Assembly (NCBI RefSeq): GCF_947494025.1
Contig: NZ_CANLTQ010000002.1
Location: 1-64,000, forward strand
Length of the DNA stretch: 64,000 nt
DNA from: an uncultured Jannaschia sp.
GTDB taxonomy: Bacteria > Pseudomonadota > Alphaproteobacteria > Rhodobacterales > Rhodobacteraceae
Direction: 5' to 3'
Shown here piece by piece: positions 17,783 to 26,698 of this stretch (the first letter of the stretch is position 1; every line of letters begins with the position of its first letter). The notes beneath the pieces are model-generated. The model did no database searches. It had not been told where the DNA came from and saw nothing but the letters and a program-made list of their open reading frames with translations. The position numbers and the translations under genes are program-made.

Positions 17783-19552
17783 TCACACCAGCACCGCCCC
17801 CGTCGCGTTGATCGCGCCCTGCATCCTGGCGTTGGTCATCAGCATTTCGTTGTGCGCCTTTCCCGAGGGAATCATCGGGAAACAGTTCTCGTGCTTCTCC
17901 ACGAGGCAGTCGAAGATGACCGGCCCGTCGTGGTCCAGCATTTCCACGATCGCGTCGTCGAGATCGGCGGGATCCTGGCAGCGGATGCCCTTCGCCCCGA
18001 ACGCCTCCGCGAGCTTCACGAAGTCGGGCAGCGCCTCCGACCAGCTCTGCGAATAGCGCTCGCCGTGCAGGAGCTCCTGCCACTGGCGGACCATGCCCAG
18101 CCGCTCGTTGTTCAGGATGAACTGCTTCACGGGCAGGCGATATTGCACCATCGTCCCCATCTCCTGCATGTTCATCAGCCACGACGCCTCGCCGGCCACG
18201 TTGATGACGAGGCTTTCGGGGTGCGCGACCTGCACGCCCATCGAGGCCGGCTGGCCGTAGCCCATCGTGCCGAGCCCGCCGGAGGTCATCCAGCGGTTGG
18301 GCGCCTCGAACCCCATGTATTGCGCGGCCCACATCTGGTGCTGGCCGACCTCGGTGCAGATGTAGCGGTCGCGATCCTTGGTCAGCGCTTCCAGACGGGA
18401 GACGGCGTATTGCGGCTTGATGACCGCGCCCTCCTGCTTGAAGTCGAGGCATCGGACCGCGCGCCACTCCTGCACGCGCTTCCGCCAGGTGCCGAGCTTA
18501 CCGGCATTGGTCCGGCTGCCCCGGGCCTTCCAGAGCGCGAGCGCGTCCTCCAGCACGTGCGCGACGTCGCCCAGGATCGGGACGTCGGCCTTGATCACCT
18601 TGTTGATGGAGGACGCGTCGATGTCGATGTGGACCTTGCGCGAGTTGGGCGAGAAGGCGTCGATGCGCCCGGTGATCCGGTCGTCGAACCGCGCGCCCAC
18701 GTTGATCAGCAGGTCGCAGCCATGCATCGCCATGTTGGCCTCGTAGGTGCCGTGCATGCCCAGCATGCCCAGCCATTTGTCGCCAGAGGCCGGATAGGCG
18801 CCGAGGCCCATCAGGGTCGAGGTGATCGGGAACCCCGTCGCCTCCACCAGCCCGCGCAGGAGACGGCTCGCTTCGGGGCCGGAATTGATCACGCCGCCGC
18901 CGGTATAGAAGACCGGCCGCTCCGCGCCCTCCATCAGCGCGACCAGACGCTCGATCTCGGCCGGATCGCCTTGCAGCTTCGGCCGGTAATGCGACGTCGA
19001 GACCTTGGTCGGCGGCAGGTATTCGGCGGAGGCGAACTGCACGTCCTTCGGGATGTCCACGAGGACCGGGCCCGGCCGGCCGGACCGCGCGACGTGGAAC
19101 GCCTCGTGCAGCACGCCCGACAGCGCGGCCGTGTCCTTCACGAGCCAGTTGTGCTTGGTGCAGGGCCGCGTGATGCCGACCGTGTCGGCCTCCTGAAACG
19201 CGTCCGAGCCGATCATGAAAGTCGGCACCTGTCCCGAGATCACGAGGATCGGGATCGAATCCATCAGCGCGTCGGTCAGCCCCGTGACCGCGTTCGTCGC
19301 GCCCGGGCCGGAGGTCACGAGCGCGACCCCGACCTTGCCGGTGGAGCGCGCATAGCCCTCGGCGGCATGGACCGCGGCCTGTTCGTGGCGCACGAGGAAA
19401 TGGCGGATCTCGTTCTGCTGGAAAATCTCGTCGTAGATCGGCAGCACGGCACCGCCGGGATAGCCGAACACCGCGTCGACCCCCTGATCCTTGAGCGCCT
19501 TCACGACCATCTGCGCGCCGGTCAGCTGCCGTCCACCCATGTTCTTGGTCAT
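17783..19552 (-). CDS. ilvB: Acetolactate synthase large (catalytic) subunit
   Basis: 589 residues from the chosen ATG at 19552. Three domains of the ThDP family: pyrimidine-binding N-domain with FGYPGGAVLPIYDE and the catalytic Glu in RHEQAAVHAAEG (Glu57), a central FAD domain, and a C-terminal ThDP domain with GGLGTMGYGQPASMG and ILNNERLGMVRQWQ. The Mg/ThDP motif reads GEAS where most relatives have GDG/GDA. The ATG at 19552 is preferred to that at 19576 because gaggacgaagg lies just before it and the upstream ATG abuts a terminator hairpin. Transcription appears to be controlled by the attenuator upstream. Confidence 0.95.
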   Translation of the reverse strand: MTKNMGGRQLTGAQMVVKALKDQGVDAVFGYPGGAVLPIYDEIFQQNEIRHFLVRHEQAAVHAAEGYARSTGKVGVALVTSGPGATNAVTGLTDALMDSIPILVISGQVPTFMIGSDAFQEADTVGITRPCTKHNWLVKDTAALSGVLHEAFHVARSGRPGPVLVDIPKDVQFASAEYLPPTKVSTSHYRPKLQGDPAEIERLVALMEGAERPVFYTGGGVINSGPEASRLLRGLVEATGFPITSTLMGLGAYPASGDKWLGMLGMHGTYEANMAMHGCDLLINVGARFDDRITGRIDAFSPNSRKVHIDIDASSINKVIKADVPILGDVAHVLEDALALWKARGSRTNAGKLGTWRKRVQEWRAVRCLDFKQEGAVIKPQYAVSRLEALTKDRDRYICTEVGQHQMWAAQYMGFEAPNRWMTSGGLGTMGYGQPASMGVQVAHPESLVINVAGEASWLMNMQEMGTMVQYRLPVKQFILNNERLGMVRQWQELLHGERYSQSWSEALPDFVKLAEAFGAKGIRCQDPADLDDAIVEMLDHDGPVIFDCLVEKHENCFPMIPSGKAHNEMLMTNARMQGAINATGAVLV

Positions 19553-19577
19553 AGCCTTCGTCCTCTGCGATCCCATG

Positions 19578-19607
19578 AAAAACCCCCGGAGGGGTCAGCT
19601 CCGGGGG
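19578..19607 (-). terminator. Attenuator terminator before ilvB
   Basis: Read on the minus strand: a perfect 9-bp stem CCCCCGGAG/CTCCGGGGG with a 7-base loop, followed at once by five Ts (19582-19578). It lies 26 bases upstream of the ilvB start and 25 bases after the leader-peptide stop, exactly where an attenuator terminator belongs. Confidence 0.9.
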
Positions 19608-19653
19608 CACATGGTTACCGATATGGCTGTCGCTATCCGCGACCCATGCACCC
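19605..19653 (-). promoter_or_regulatory. Antiterminator helix of the ilvBN leader
   Basis: On the minus strand GGGTGCATGG (19653-19644, inside the leader-peptide reading frame) can pair over 10 positions, two of them G-U, with CCATGTGCCC (19614-19605). The second segment includes three Cs of the terminator's 5' arm, so the two structures exclude each other. A small hairpin GTCGC/GCGAC spans the leader stop codon. A ribosome stalled on the Leu/Val/Ile codons would leave the first segment free and favour read-through. This is a folding inference by eye. Confidence 0.7.
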
Positions 19654-19683
19654 TGTTCCAATGATTACGAGAAGTCGTGTCAT
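19633..19683 (-). CDS. ilvBN leader peptide
   Basis: A 16-residue reading frame, MTRLLVIIGTGCMGRG, ending in TAG at 19635-19633. Five consecutive codons specify Leu-Leu-Val-Ile-Ile, all end products of the pathway made by ilvBN. A ggag site sits six bases before the ATG at 19683; another in-frame ATG two codons earlier (19689) is possible but too close to that site. It is followed by mutually exclusive antiterminator and terminator structures. Branched-chain leader peptides of this kind are well known for ilv operons in enteric bacteria; its function here is inferred. Confidence 0.85.
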   Translation of the reverse strand: MTRLLVIIGTGCMGRG

Positions 19684-19850
19684 CGTCATCTCCAGTGGCG
19701 GGACCATACCCGCGCGGGCGGGAGCGTCAACCGCGAAGCACGGAGAAAATTGCCGCACCGGCGCGAAGCGGGTTCGATTGTTGCGCCGATCGACCCGCGC
19801 GGCCACGACCGGGCTTGCGGACGGGCGGGGGCCATGCCACGGCCTTTGCC

Positions 19851-20561
19851 ATGAACACGACACGAGACAAGCTCGCCCGGGGCGTCACCCGCGGCCTTTG
19901 GCAGAACCTTCCCGGCCCCGAGATGGCGGAACTCGTCGCGCGGGCGGGTTTCGACTGGATCGTCATCGACGGCGAGCACGGTGCCTGGGACACGGGCGAC
20001 ATCCGCCGCCGCCTGATCGCCGCGCCCGACGCCATCGTGCGCGTGCCCGCGAACGAGGCGTGGCTCCTGAAACAGGCCCTCGATCTCGGCGCGCGCACCG
20101 TTCTCGTCCCGATGGTCCACAGCGCGGCGGAGGCCCGCGACGCCGTGGCCGCCTGTCGCTATCCGCCCGACGGCATCCGCGGCAAGGGCGCCGCCGTCGC
20201 GCGGGCCGGCATGTATTCGCTCGACGCCGATTACGAGGGCCGGGCCAACGCGGAAATCTCGGTCTGGGTACAGGCGGAAAGCCGCGCCGCGCTGAGCGAG
20301 CTCGAGGCCATCGCGGCGGTGGAGGGGGTCGATTGCGTCTTCCTGGGCCCGGGCGACCTGTCGGCCGACATGGGAACGACGCCGACCGCCCCGGAGGTCA
20401 TCGCCGCGCTGGAGGACGCCATCGCCCGGCTCATCGCGGTCGGCACACCGGCGGGCATCTTCGCCGCCGACCCCGAACATTGGGTGCGCCAGGGCGCGCG
20501 GGCGGTCACCATGGGCAGCGACGCGATGGTGCTGGCGCAGGGTCTGCGCGCGCTGCTGTGA
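19851..20561 (+). CDS. HpcH/HpaI family aldolase
   Basis: 236 residues, a class II pyruvate aldolase of the 4-hydroxy-2-oxoheptanedioate / 2-dehydro-3-deoxyglucarate type. Recognised from FDWIVIDGEHGAWD, the metal-ligand segment WVQAESRAAL, and GVDCVFLGPGDLSADMG with ARAVTMGSDAMVLAQGLRALL at the end. The reaction is probably cleavage of a 2-oxo-3-deoxy acid to pyruvate and an aldehyde; the true substrate is unknown. It is divergent from ilvBN; the ATG at 19851 lacks a strong ribosome binding site. It overlaps the next gene by a GTGA junction. Confidence 0.85.
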   Translation: MNTTRDKLARGVTRGLWQNLPGPEMAELVARAGFDWIVIDGEHGAWDTGDIRRRLIAAPDAIVRVPANEAWLLKQALDLGARTVLVPMVHSAAEARDAVAACRYPPDGIRGKGAAVARAGMYSLDADYEGRANAEISVWVQAESRAALSELEAIAAVEGVDCVFLGPGDLSADMGTTPTAPEVIAALEDAIARLIAVGTPAGIFAADPEHWVRQGARAVTMGSDAMVLAQGLRALL

Positions 20562-21541
20562 GGACGCTTTCGGCCCGCGGTATCCGCGCGGTCTGGGAGC
20601 CGGGCTGCGGCCACCTGCCCGAGCTGGAGATCGACGGGGCCCCCGTGCTCTGGTCGGCGCCGTGGCGGGACGACGCCGCGATCCAGTCCGACCCCGCGAT
20701 TCCCGTGGTCGAGCGGCGGCTGGGCGGCACGTTCGTCTGTCTCCCCTTCGGACACGACGATTTCGGCGGCGGCGCCATCCACGGAGCGGCCGCGAACGGC
20801 CCCTGGCGCATCGCGCGCGCCGGTACGTCCGCGCTCACCGCCACCTGCGCGACGCCCTATGGCCGCGTGGCCGCGGGGATCGCCGTCCGCGACGACCATC
20901 CGGTCTTGTACCAGACCCACATCCTCGACCTCGCCGCGCCCGCGACGTTCGCTCACCATCCGGTCCTCCATTGTGCCGAGGGTGGCCGTCTGTCCGCGCC
21001 GCCACCGCGCGCGGTCCTGACCTTCGACGCGGAGGCGCCCGTCTTCGCGCGAAACGCCCGGGCGGGCGGATGGGAGATCGACGGGCGCGACCTGCGCGAC
21101 CTCCCGCGCGAAACCTGCGAGGACTTCGCCACGATCGTCGCGAACCCCGGCCTCGCCTGGACGGCGCTCGCCCGTCACGCGGAAGGCGACACGATCCTGT
21201 CGCTGCGCCGCGCGGAGCAGCTTCCGGTGACGAATGTCTGGATGTCGAACGGAGCCCGCGCCCATGCGCCGTGGCACCGCCAGCGCGGCCTCGTCGGCAT
21301 CGAGGACGCGATCTGCGCGGGCGCCGAAGGGTTCGCCGCCGCCCGCGACGGCACGTCCCGCGTTGCGGCCGAGGGCGTGCCGACCTGCCTGCCGCCGGGC
21401 CGCCACGTGATCCGGCACGCGCTTCTTCGCCTCGACGGATGCCACGAGGTCACGGACCTGCGGCCCGACGGCGACACGCTCGCCATCGGGCTTCGATCCG
21501 GCACGCGCCGCGTGCCGTTCGACGGCGGCCATTTCGCATGA
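20558..21541 (+). CDS. Galactose mutarotase-like protein
   Basis: 327 residues from a GTG that overlaps the aldolase stop. The sequence is beta-rich with a patterned IHGAAANGPW segment (the HG element of aldose-1-epimerase-like folds), repeated Trp/Gly turns and a C-terminal ATDLRPDG-like strand series. Mutarotase-like proteins bind sugars or sugar acids; catalytic residues could not be assigned confidently. Coupling to the aldolase suggests a role in the same sugar-acid pathway. The family call is moderate. Confidence 0.6.
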   Translation: MRTLSARGIRAVWEPGCGHLPELEIDGAPVLWSAPWRDDAAIQSDPAIPVVERRLGGTFVCLPFGHDDFGGGAIHGAAANGPWRIARAGTSALTATCATPYGRVAAGIAVRDDHPVLYQTHILDLAAPATFAHHPVLHCAEGGRLSAPPPRAVLTFDAEAPVFARNARAGGWEIDGRDLRDLPRETCEDFATIVANPGLAWTALARHAEGDTILSLRRAEQLPVTNVWMSNGARAHAPWHRQRGLVGIEDAICAGAEGFAAARDGTSRVAAEGVPTCLPPGRHVIRHALLRLDGCHEVTDLRPDGDTLAIGLRSGTRRVPFDGGHFA

Positions 21542-21996
21542 TCCTGGTTGACGCCGATGCCTGCCCCGTCAAGCGCGAGATCACCGAAACCGCGCTGCGT
21601 CGCAACGTCCAGGCGATCTTCGTGGCCGGCACCTATCTGCGGCTTGCGGACCATCCGCTCGTCCGGCTCTTCGTCGCGGGGGAGGGATTCGACGCCGCCG
21701 ACGACGCCATCGCCGCGGTCGCCCGGCCGGGCACCGTCACGATCACCGCGGACATCCCTCTCGCGGACCGGGTGTTGAAGGCCGGCGGCGCGGCGCTCGA
21801 CCCGCGGGGGCGGGAGTTCACACCCGAAAGCATCGGCGAGACCCTGGCCTCCCGCGACCTCATGCACGAGCTGCGTCCCGGCATGGAGGGCATGACCGGC
21901 GGGCAGGGCGGCGGCCAGCGGCCGTTCGGCCCGCGCGACCGCGCCGCCTTCAAGAACGCGCTCGACCGCATCCTGACCCGGCTCTCGCGTCCCTGA
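21538..21996 (+). CDS. YaiI/YqxD family (DUF188) protein
   Basis: 152 residues matching the DUF188 family over its whole length: MILVDADACPVKREI at the N-terminus, TADIPLADRVLKAGG in the middle and the G-rich GGQGGGQRPFGPRDR near the end. Conserved Asp residues suggest a PIN-like metal-dependent nuclease fold, but the cellular role is not established. The ATG overlaps the preceding stop (ATGA). Just after it lies a short AT-rich box, tttgcttcgtaaatat, between convergent genes. Confidence 0.9.
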   Translation: MILVDADACPVKREITETALRRNVQAIFVAGTYLRLADHPLVRLFVAGEGFDAADDAIAAVARPGTVTITADIPLADRVLKAGGAALDPRGREFTPESIGETLASRDLMHELRPGMEGMTGGQGGGQRPFGPRDRAAFKNALDRILTRLSRP

Positions 21997-22053
21997 TGTC
22001 TTTGCTTCGTAAATATCCCCGCCGGAGGCGCGGGCGAGTTCCGGGCGATCCCG

Positions 22054-23556
22054 TCAGCGATTGCGGCGCGGCACGAAGCGCCCAGCCTCCGCCGCCGCCA
22101 TCCTGAGCGCGCGCGACTTGTTGACGCTTTCCTGCCATTCGGCTTCCGGATCGCTGTCGTGGACCACGCCGCCGCCCGCCTGCACGTAGAGCTTGCCGTC
22201 CTTCACCACCCCGGTCCTGAGCGCGATGCACATGTCCATGTCGCCGCCCGCGGAGAAGTACCCGACGCCGCCGCCGTAGACGCCGCGTTTTTCAGGCTCG
22301 AGCTCGTCGATGATCTCCATCGCGCGAACCTTCGGCGCCCCCGATACCGTCCCCGCCGGCAGACCGGCGAGCAGGGCCGAAAGCGCGTCGTGCTCCGCGG
22401 AGAGCTCCCCCACCACGTTGGAGACGATGTGCATGACGTGGCTGTAGCGTTCGATCACGAACCGCTCCGTGGGCCGGACGGTCCCGATCTTCGCGACCCG
22501 GCCCACATCGTTGCGGCCCAGATCCAGCAGCATCAGATGCTCCGCCAGCTCCTTCGGGTCGGCGAGAAGCTCCGCCTCCAGCGCGCGATCCGCCTCGGCC
22601 GTGGCCCCACGGGGGCGGGTGCCGGCGATCGGGCGGATCGTCACCTCGGAGCCGAAGACGCGCACGAGGATCTCCGGCGAGGCGCCGACGATCTGGAAGC
22701 CGCCCATGTCGAAGTGGAACATGAAGGGCGAGGGATTGGTGCGCCGGAGCGCGCGGTAGAGCGCGAAGGGCGGCAGCGGGAAGTCGAAGGTCCAGCGCTG
22801 CGACGGCACGACCTGGAAGATGTCGCCGGCGGCGATGTAGTCCCGCGCCCGCTCGACCGCGGCCTCGTAGGCAGCCTTGGTGAAGTTGCAGGACGGCTCG
22901 GGCAGGTCGAACGGCTCGGCCATGTCGCGCGCCTCGGGCACGGCGCGGCCCAGAGCGGCGAGCGCGTCCTGCAGCCGTTCCGCCGCACGGGCATAGGCGG
23001 GCTGCGCCGCCGTCTCGCCATCCTGCCAGACGGGCGCGACCAGCGTCACCTCGCCCTTCACCCCGTCGAGCACGGCCACGACCGACGGCCGCATCAGCAT
23101 CGCGTCGGGCAGGTCGAGCGCATCGGGGGGCATGTCGGGCAGATGCTCCACCAGACGGATCATGTCGTAGCCGAGAAAGCCGAAGAGGCCGGCCGAGGCG
23201 GCAGGCAGGCCTTCGGGCAGGTCGATGCGGCTTTCCTCGAGTAGTGAACGGATCGCGGCGAGCGGTTCGCCCGCATCCTCCCAGGCCTCGCCGTCGTCGC
23301 GGGCGGCGCGGTTCACCCGGCTGGTCCGCCCGCGGCATTCCCAGATCAGGTCGGGCCGCATGCCGACGATGGAGTAGCGCCCCCTGACCTCGCCCCCGGT
23401 GACGGATTCGAGGACGAAGGAATGGGGCTGCGCCTCGGCGAGCTTGAGCATCAGCGAGACCGGCGTGTCGAGATCGGCCGGCAGGCGCAGCCACAGGACC
23501 TGGTTCTCGCCCCGCGCATGGGCGGCCTCGAACCGCGCGAATTCGGGGGCGATCAT
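22054..23556 (-). CDS. trpE: Anthranilate synthase component I
   Basis: 500 residues. Converts chorismate and ammonia to anthranilate with TrpG. The N-terminal regulatory part has the tryptophan-binding LLESVTGG-like segment (VLESVTGGEVRGRYSIVG). The C-terminal chorismate-binding domain has GDIFQVVPSQR, SPEILVR, PIAGTRPRG, DLGRNDVGRV, LPAGTVSGAPKVRAMEII and GGGVVHDSDPEAEWQE. It begins one base after the ppiD stop (TGAGATG), so the two are probably cotranscribed. trpG, trpD and trpC do not follow; the next gene is convergent. No trp leader was seen. Confidence 0.96.
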   Translation of the reverse strand: MIAPEFARFEAAHARGENQVLWLRLPADLDTPVSLMLKLAEAQPHSFVLESVTGGEVRGRYSIVGMRPDLIWECRGRTSRVNRAARDDGEAWEDAGEPLAAIRSLLEESRIDLPEGLPAASAGLFGFLGYDMIRLVEHLPDMPPDALDLPDAMLMRPSVVAVLDGVKGEVTLVAPVWQDGETAAQPAYARAAERLQDALAALGRAVPEARDMAEPFDLPEPSCNFTKAAYEAAVERARDYIAAGDIFQVVPSQRWTFDFPLPPFALYRALRRTNPSPFMFHFDMGGFQIVGASPEILVRVFGSEVTIRPIAGTRPRGATAEADRALEAELLADPKELAEHLMLLDLGRNDVGRVAKIGTVRPTERFVIERYSHVMHIVSNVVGELSAEHDALSALLAGLPAGTVSGAPKVRAMEIIDELEPEKRGVYGGGVGYFSAGGDMDMCIALRTGVVKDGKLYVQAGGGVVHDSDPEAEWQESVNKSRALRMAAAEAGRFVPRRNR

Positions 23557-23557
23557 C

Positions 23558-25408
23558 TCAGCCGCCGAGCTGCGACTGGACCGCCGCGATCGCCTGGGCG
23601 TCGATGCTGAACCCGGCCTCGAGTTCGATCGCGCGGGCATAGGCGCCGAACAGGTCGCTCTGAATCTCGCTCTCGGTCTGCTGGCGCACCGCCTGGCGCA
23701 GTTCCGCGGCCTCGCCCTCCGCGAGATCGGCGTCGTTCACCGCGTCGAGGCGCACGACGAAGGCCCGCTCGTCGTCGCCCTCGAAGGCGAAGATGTCGCC
23801 CGGCTCGGCGGTGAAGATCCGGTCGATCAACGCGGGGGGCAGGCCCTCGACCGTCGCGTCGCGGGCGATGCCCGTCAGGCTCTCGGGCACGGTGGCGACG
23901 TCGGGGGTCGGGTCCCCGGCCAGCGTTTCCGCGCGTTCCGCGAGACGGAGGCGCAGGGTGTCCGTCCGCCACGCCTCCGCGACCTCCTCGCGGATGTCCT
24001 CGAGCGGCGGCACGGCCGGCGGAATCACCGCGTCGAGGCGCAGCGCGAAAAGGCCGCCGTCCGAAAGCGGCAGGAGCTCCGGGAAGTCGTCCACCTGCGC
24101 CTCTGCGGCGGTCTCGCGGAACTCCTCGTAGCCCGCGATGGCCTCGGAGACGGAGGGGTCCCATTCCAGCGCGCCGGTCACCATGTCGGTTTCCGCGCCG
24201 AGCTCCTCCAGCGTCGCGCCGCCGGCGAGCCGATCCTCGATATCCTCGCGTGCCGCGTCGATCCGGCGCCCGGCGGAATCCATTCCGAAGGAATAGGCGA
24301 GGTCGTCCCGCACGTCCTCGAACGGAACCTCGGTCGCGTCGAGCAGGGCGTTCACGCGGTAGAGCGCGGGGCCGAGCGGCGTCTCGACCGGACCGACCAC
24401 GCCCGGCTCCTCGACCCCGAACAGCGCCTCGGCGACCTCCGGGGCAAGGTCGCCCCGGGCGAGCTCTCCCTGATCGACGTCCTCGAGCGTGAGCCCGCGC
24501 TCGGCGACGAGCGTGTCGAAGTCGGTCTCGCCCGCCGCGATCGCATCCCGCGCCGTCTGCGCGGTTGCCGCGTCGGGAAAGGCCAGTCGCTCGGCCAACA
24601 CGCGCGGCGGCTGGCGGAACTCGTCCGCGCGATCCTCGTAGAGCTGCCGCAACGTCTCCTCGTCCGGCTCGATCTCGGTCGCGAGGAGGTCGGGCGTGAC
24701 CCAGGCATAGGTGATCGCACGGCGTTCCGGCGTCTCGAACCTCTCGGGATTGGCGTCGTAGAACGCTTCGAGATCGGCCCCGGTCGGACCGCCCAGCCCG
24801 CCGGGCAGGTCCGCCTCCGTGACCGTGGCAAGCGTGACGTCCCGCGTTTCCGCGATCCACGCGGCAAGCCGGTCGGTATAGGCGTCGGGCGCCTCGGTCC
24901 CGCCGACGATGGCCGCCTGCAGGATCTCGCGGGCGGCGTCGTCGCGGATCTGCTGCTCGTAGCCGCGCTCGTCGAAGCCGGCGTTCCGCAGCGCGAAGCG
25001 GTAGCCCTCGCGGTCGAAGCCACCGTCGACGCCCTGGAAGGCCGGGGTGGCGCGAATGCGACGCGCGACCACCGCGTCGGTCACGGACACGCCGAGCCGG
25101 TCGGCCTCGTGCCCGAGCGCCGCGCGCGCCAGAAGCCGCTCCATGATCTGCCGGTCGAGCCCCAAGGCCTGCATCTGCTGCATGGACAGCCGCTGGCCCG
25201 TCTGCTGCTCCAGCCGCGCCTGCTCGGCCTGTATCGCGTTGGCGTAGTCCTGCACGGTGATCTCGCGGTCGCCGACCTCGGCCACGTTCTGGGCCGAGCC
25301 GCCGAACCCGCCGATCCCGAACCCGCCGAGCGCGAGGATCAGAAGCGCCAGCACCGCCCAGACGGCGAAGTTCGACTTCTTGCGTTTCTTCCTCGGTTCT
25401 TCGGCCAT
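23558..25408 (-). CDS. ppiD: PpiD-like SurA N-terminal/peptidylprolyl isomerase
   Basis: 616 residues. A basic N-terminus (EEPRKKRKK) and one membrane helix (about residues 13-36, rich in Gly) anchor a large periplasmic part. The SurA-like chaperone domain follows (GDREITVQDYANAIQAEQARLEQ), then a parvulin-type region (about 260-370: LAERLAFPDAATAQTARDAI, GELARGDLAPEVAEALFGVE). PpiD assists folding of proteins leaving the Sec translocon. The parvulin part is divergent, so catalytic activity is uncertain. It is upstream of trpE in the same transcription unit, an arrangement probably historical rather than functional. Confidence 0.85.
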   Translation of the reverse strand: MAEEPRKKRKKSNFAVWAVLALLILALGGFGIGGFGGSAQNVAEVGDREITVQDYANAIQAEQARLEQQTGQRLSMQQMQALGLDRQIMERLLARAALGHEADRLGVSVTDAVVARRIRATPAFQGVDGGFDREGYRFALRNAGFDERGYEQQIRDDAAREILQAAIVGGTEAPDAYTDRLAAWIAETRDVTLATVTEADLPGGLGGPTGADLEAFYDANPERFETPERRAITYAWVTPDLLATEIEPDEETLRQLYEDRADEFRQPPRVLAERLAFPDAATAQTARDAIAAGETDFDTLVAERGLTLEDVDQGELARGDLAPEVAEALFGVEEPGVVGPVETPLGPALYRVNALLDATEVPFEDVRDDLAYSFGMDSAGRRIDAAREDIEDRLAGGATLEELGAETDMVTGALEWDPSVSEAIAGYEEFRETAAEAQVDDFPELLPLSDGGLFALRLDAVIPPAVPPLEDIREEVAEAWRTDTLRLRLAERAETLAGDPTPDVATVPESLTGIARDATVEGLPPALIDRIFTAEPGDIFAFEGDDERAFVVRLDAVNDADLAEGEAAELRQAVRQQTESEIQSDLFGAYARAIELEAGFSIDAQAIAAVQSQLGG

Positions 25409-25475
25409 GGTCCGCCCTCCGTCGCGTCCGCGCGGTGATAAAGGGCGGGCCGGGCGGTGACAAGCCGGGAGGGGG

Positions 25476-26675
25476 TCAGGGCCCCGTCGGATCGAGTTCC
25501 GCGAGACGTGCGAACAGCGTGGCGATCCCCGCGCGGTCGGCATTCGCGAAGGCGATGCGCAGCGTGGCTTCGGCCCGCCCGGTCCCACCCGCTTCGCGAC
25601 GCGGGCCGAACATCGTGCCGGGCAGGGTGAGCAGCGCCGACGTCTCCACCAATCGTCGCGCCACGCGGTCGGACGCGTCCGCGAACGGATGGGCGACGTA
25701 GGCGAAATACGCGCCGCAGCCCATCAGGCGCCAGTCGGGCAGGGTGTCGAAGCCCGCCTCCATCGCCGCCCGTCGCGCGAGGATCTCCGCGCGTTCGCCG
25801 GCAAGCCAGTCGCCGAGGTTCTCCATCCCCCAGAGCGCCGCCCGCTGGCCCAGGCCGTTCGGACAGATGGCCACGGTATCCAGCCATTTCTCCACCTCCG
25901 TCAGCCGCGCCGGTGCCGCGCAGACGGCGCCGACCCGGTGCCCGGTCAGGCGGTAGGCCTTGGAGAAGGAATAAAGCTGGATCAGTGTGTCGTCCCAGTC
26001 AGGGTCCGCGAACAGGCCGTGCGGCGCCCCTTCGCGCGCATCGAAGTCGCGGTAGGTCTCGTCGACGATCAGCGCGATGCCCCGCGCGCGGGCGAGGTCG
26101 CGGAACGCGTCGAGCGTTTCGGCCGGATATTCCGCGCCGCCGGGATTGTTCGGCGTGACGAGGACGATGGCGCGGGTGCGGTCGTCGATGAGCGCCGCGG
26201 CGCGCTCGGGGTCGGGCAGCAGGTCCGGGTCGGTCTCCAGCAGGCGCGCGTCGATGCCGCCCATGTCGAGCCACATCTTGTGGTTGAAGTACCACGGCAC
26301 CGGCAGCACCACGTTGTCGCCCGCCCGCGCCAGCGTCGCGAGCACGGCGGTGAAAGCCTGATTGCAACCGGAGGTGATCGCGACCTGATCCGGTCGCACC
26401 GTTCCGCCGTAGCCCCGCGACCAGTCACCGGCGATGCGCGCGCGCAACTCGGGCAGGCCCAGCACGGCACCGTAGAGATGCACGGACGGGTCGGCCATGA
26501 CCAGTTCCGCCATGGCCCGGCGCATCGGCTCGGGCGGGGGATCGGCGGGCGCGGCCTGACTCAGATTGAGGAGGGGGCGATCCTCGGGAAAGGTCGCGCC
26601 CTCGATCCAGCGGCGCGCCTCCATGACCGGGGGGCCCGACGTTGCCGCGAGATAGGGGTTCAGGTTGCGCAGCAT
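25476..26675 (-). CDS. PLP-dependent aminotransferase (class I/II)
   Basis: 399 residues of the fold-type I aminotransferase family. Motifs: ITSGCNQAFTAVLATL (cofactor phosphate side), LVTPNNPGG, IVDETYRDFD and the Schiff-base lysine in SFSKAYRLTGHRVG. The AspC-like class acts on aspartate, aromatic or branched-chain amino acids; the substrate cannot be fixed from sequence. An ggaggt ribosome binding site precedes the ATG at 26675. It ends 67 bases before ppiD and begins 23 bases after ssb ends, all on the same strand. Confidence 0.88.
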   Translation of the reverse strand: MLRNLNPYLAATSGPPVMEARRWIEGATFPEDRPLLNLSQAAPADPPPEPMRRAMAELVMADPSVHLYGAVLGLPELRARIAGDWSRGYGGTVRPDQVAITSGCNQAFTAVLATLARAGDNVVLPVPWYFNHKMWLDMGGIDARLLETDPDLLPDPERAAALIDDRTRAIVLVTPNNPGGAEYPAETLDAFRDLARARGIALIVDETYRDFDAREGAPHGLFADPDWDDTLIQLYSFSKAYRLTGHRVGAVCAAPARLTEVEKWLDTVAICPNGLGQRAALWGMENLGDWLAGERAEILARRAAMEAGFDTLPDWRLMGCGAYFAYVAHPFADASDRVARRLVETSALLTLPGTMFGPRREAGGTGRAEATLRIAFANADRAGIATLFARLAELDPTGP

Positions 26676-26698
26676 CGGGACGACCTCCGCCGGGTGCC

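Noticed and set aside
19553-19576. ATG at 19576 as ilvB start
   Set aside because: It lies one base after the terminator T run with no separate ribosome binding site; the ATG at 19552 has gaggacgaagg before it.
17852-20557. Plus-strand frame running from inside ilvN/ilvB into the mutarotase-like gene
   Set aside because: Only the last 327 codons are real; the rest is antisense to ilvBN. The GTG at 20558 overlapping the aldolase stop is the sensible start.
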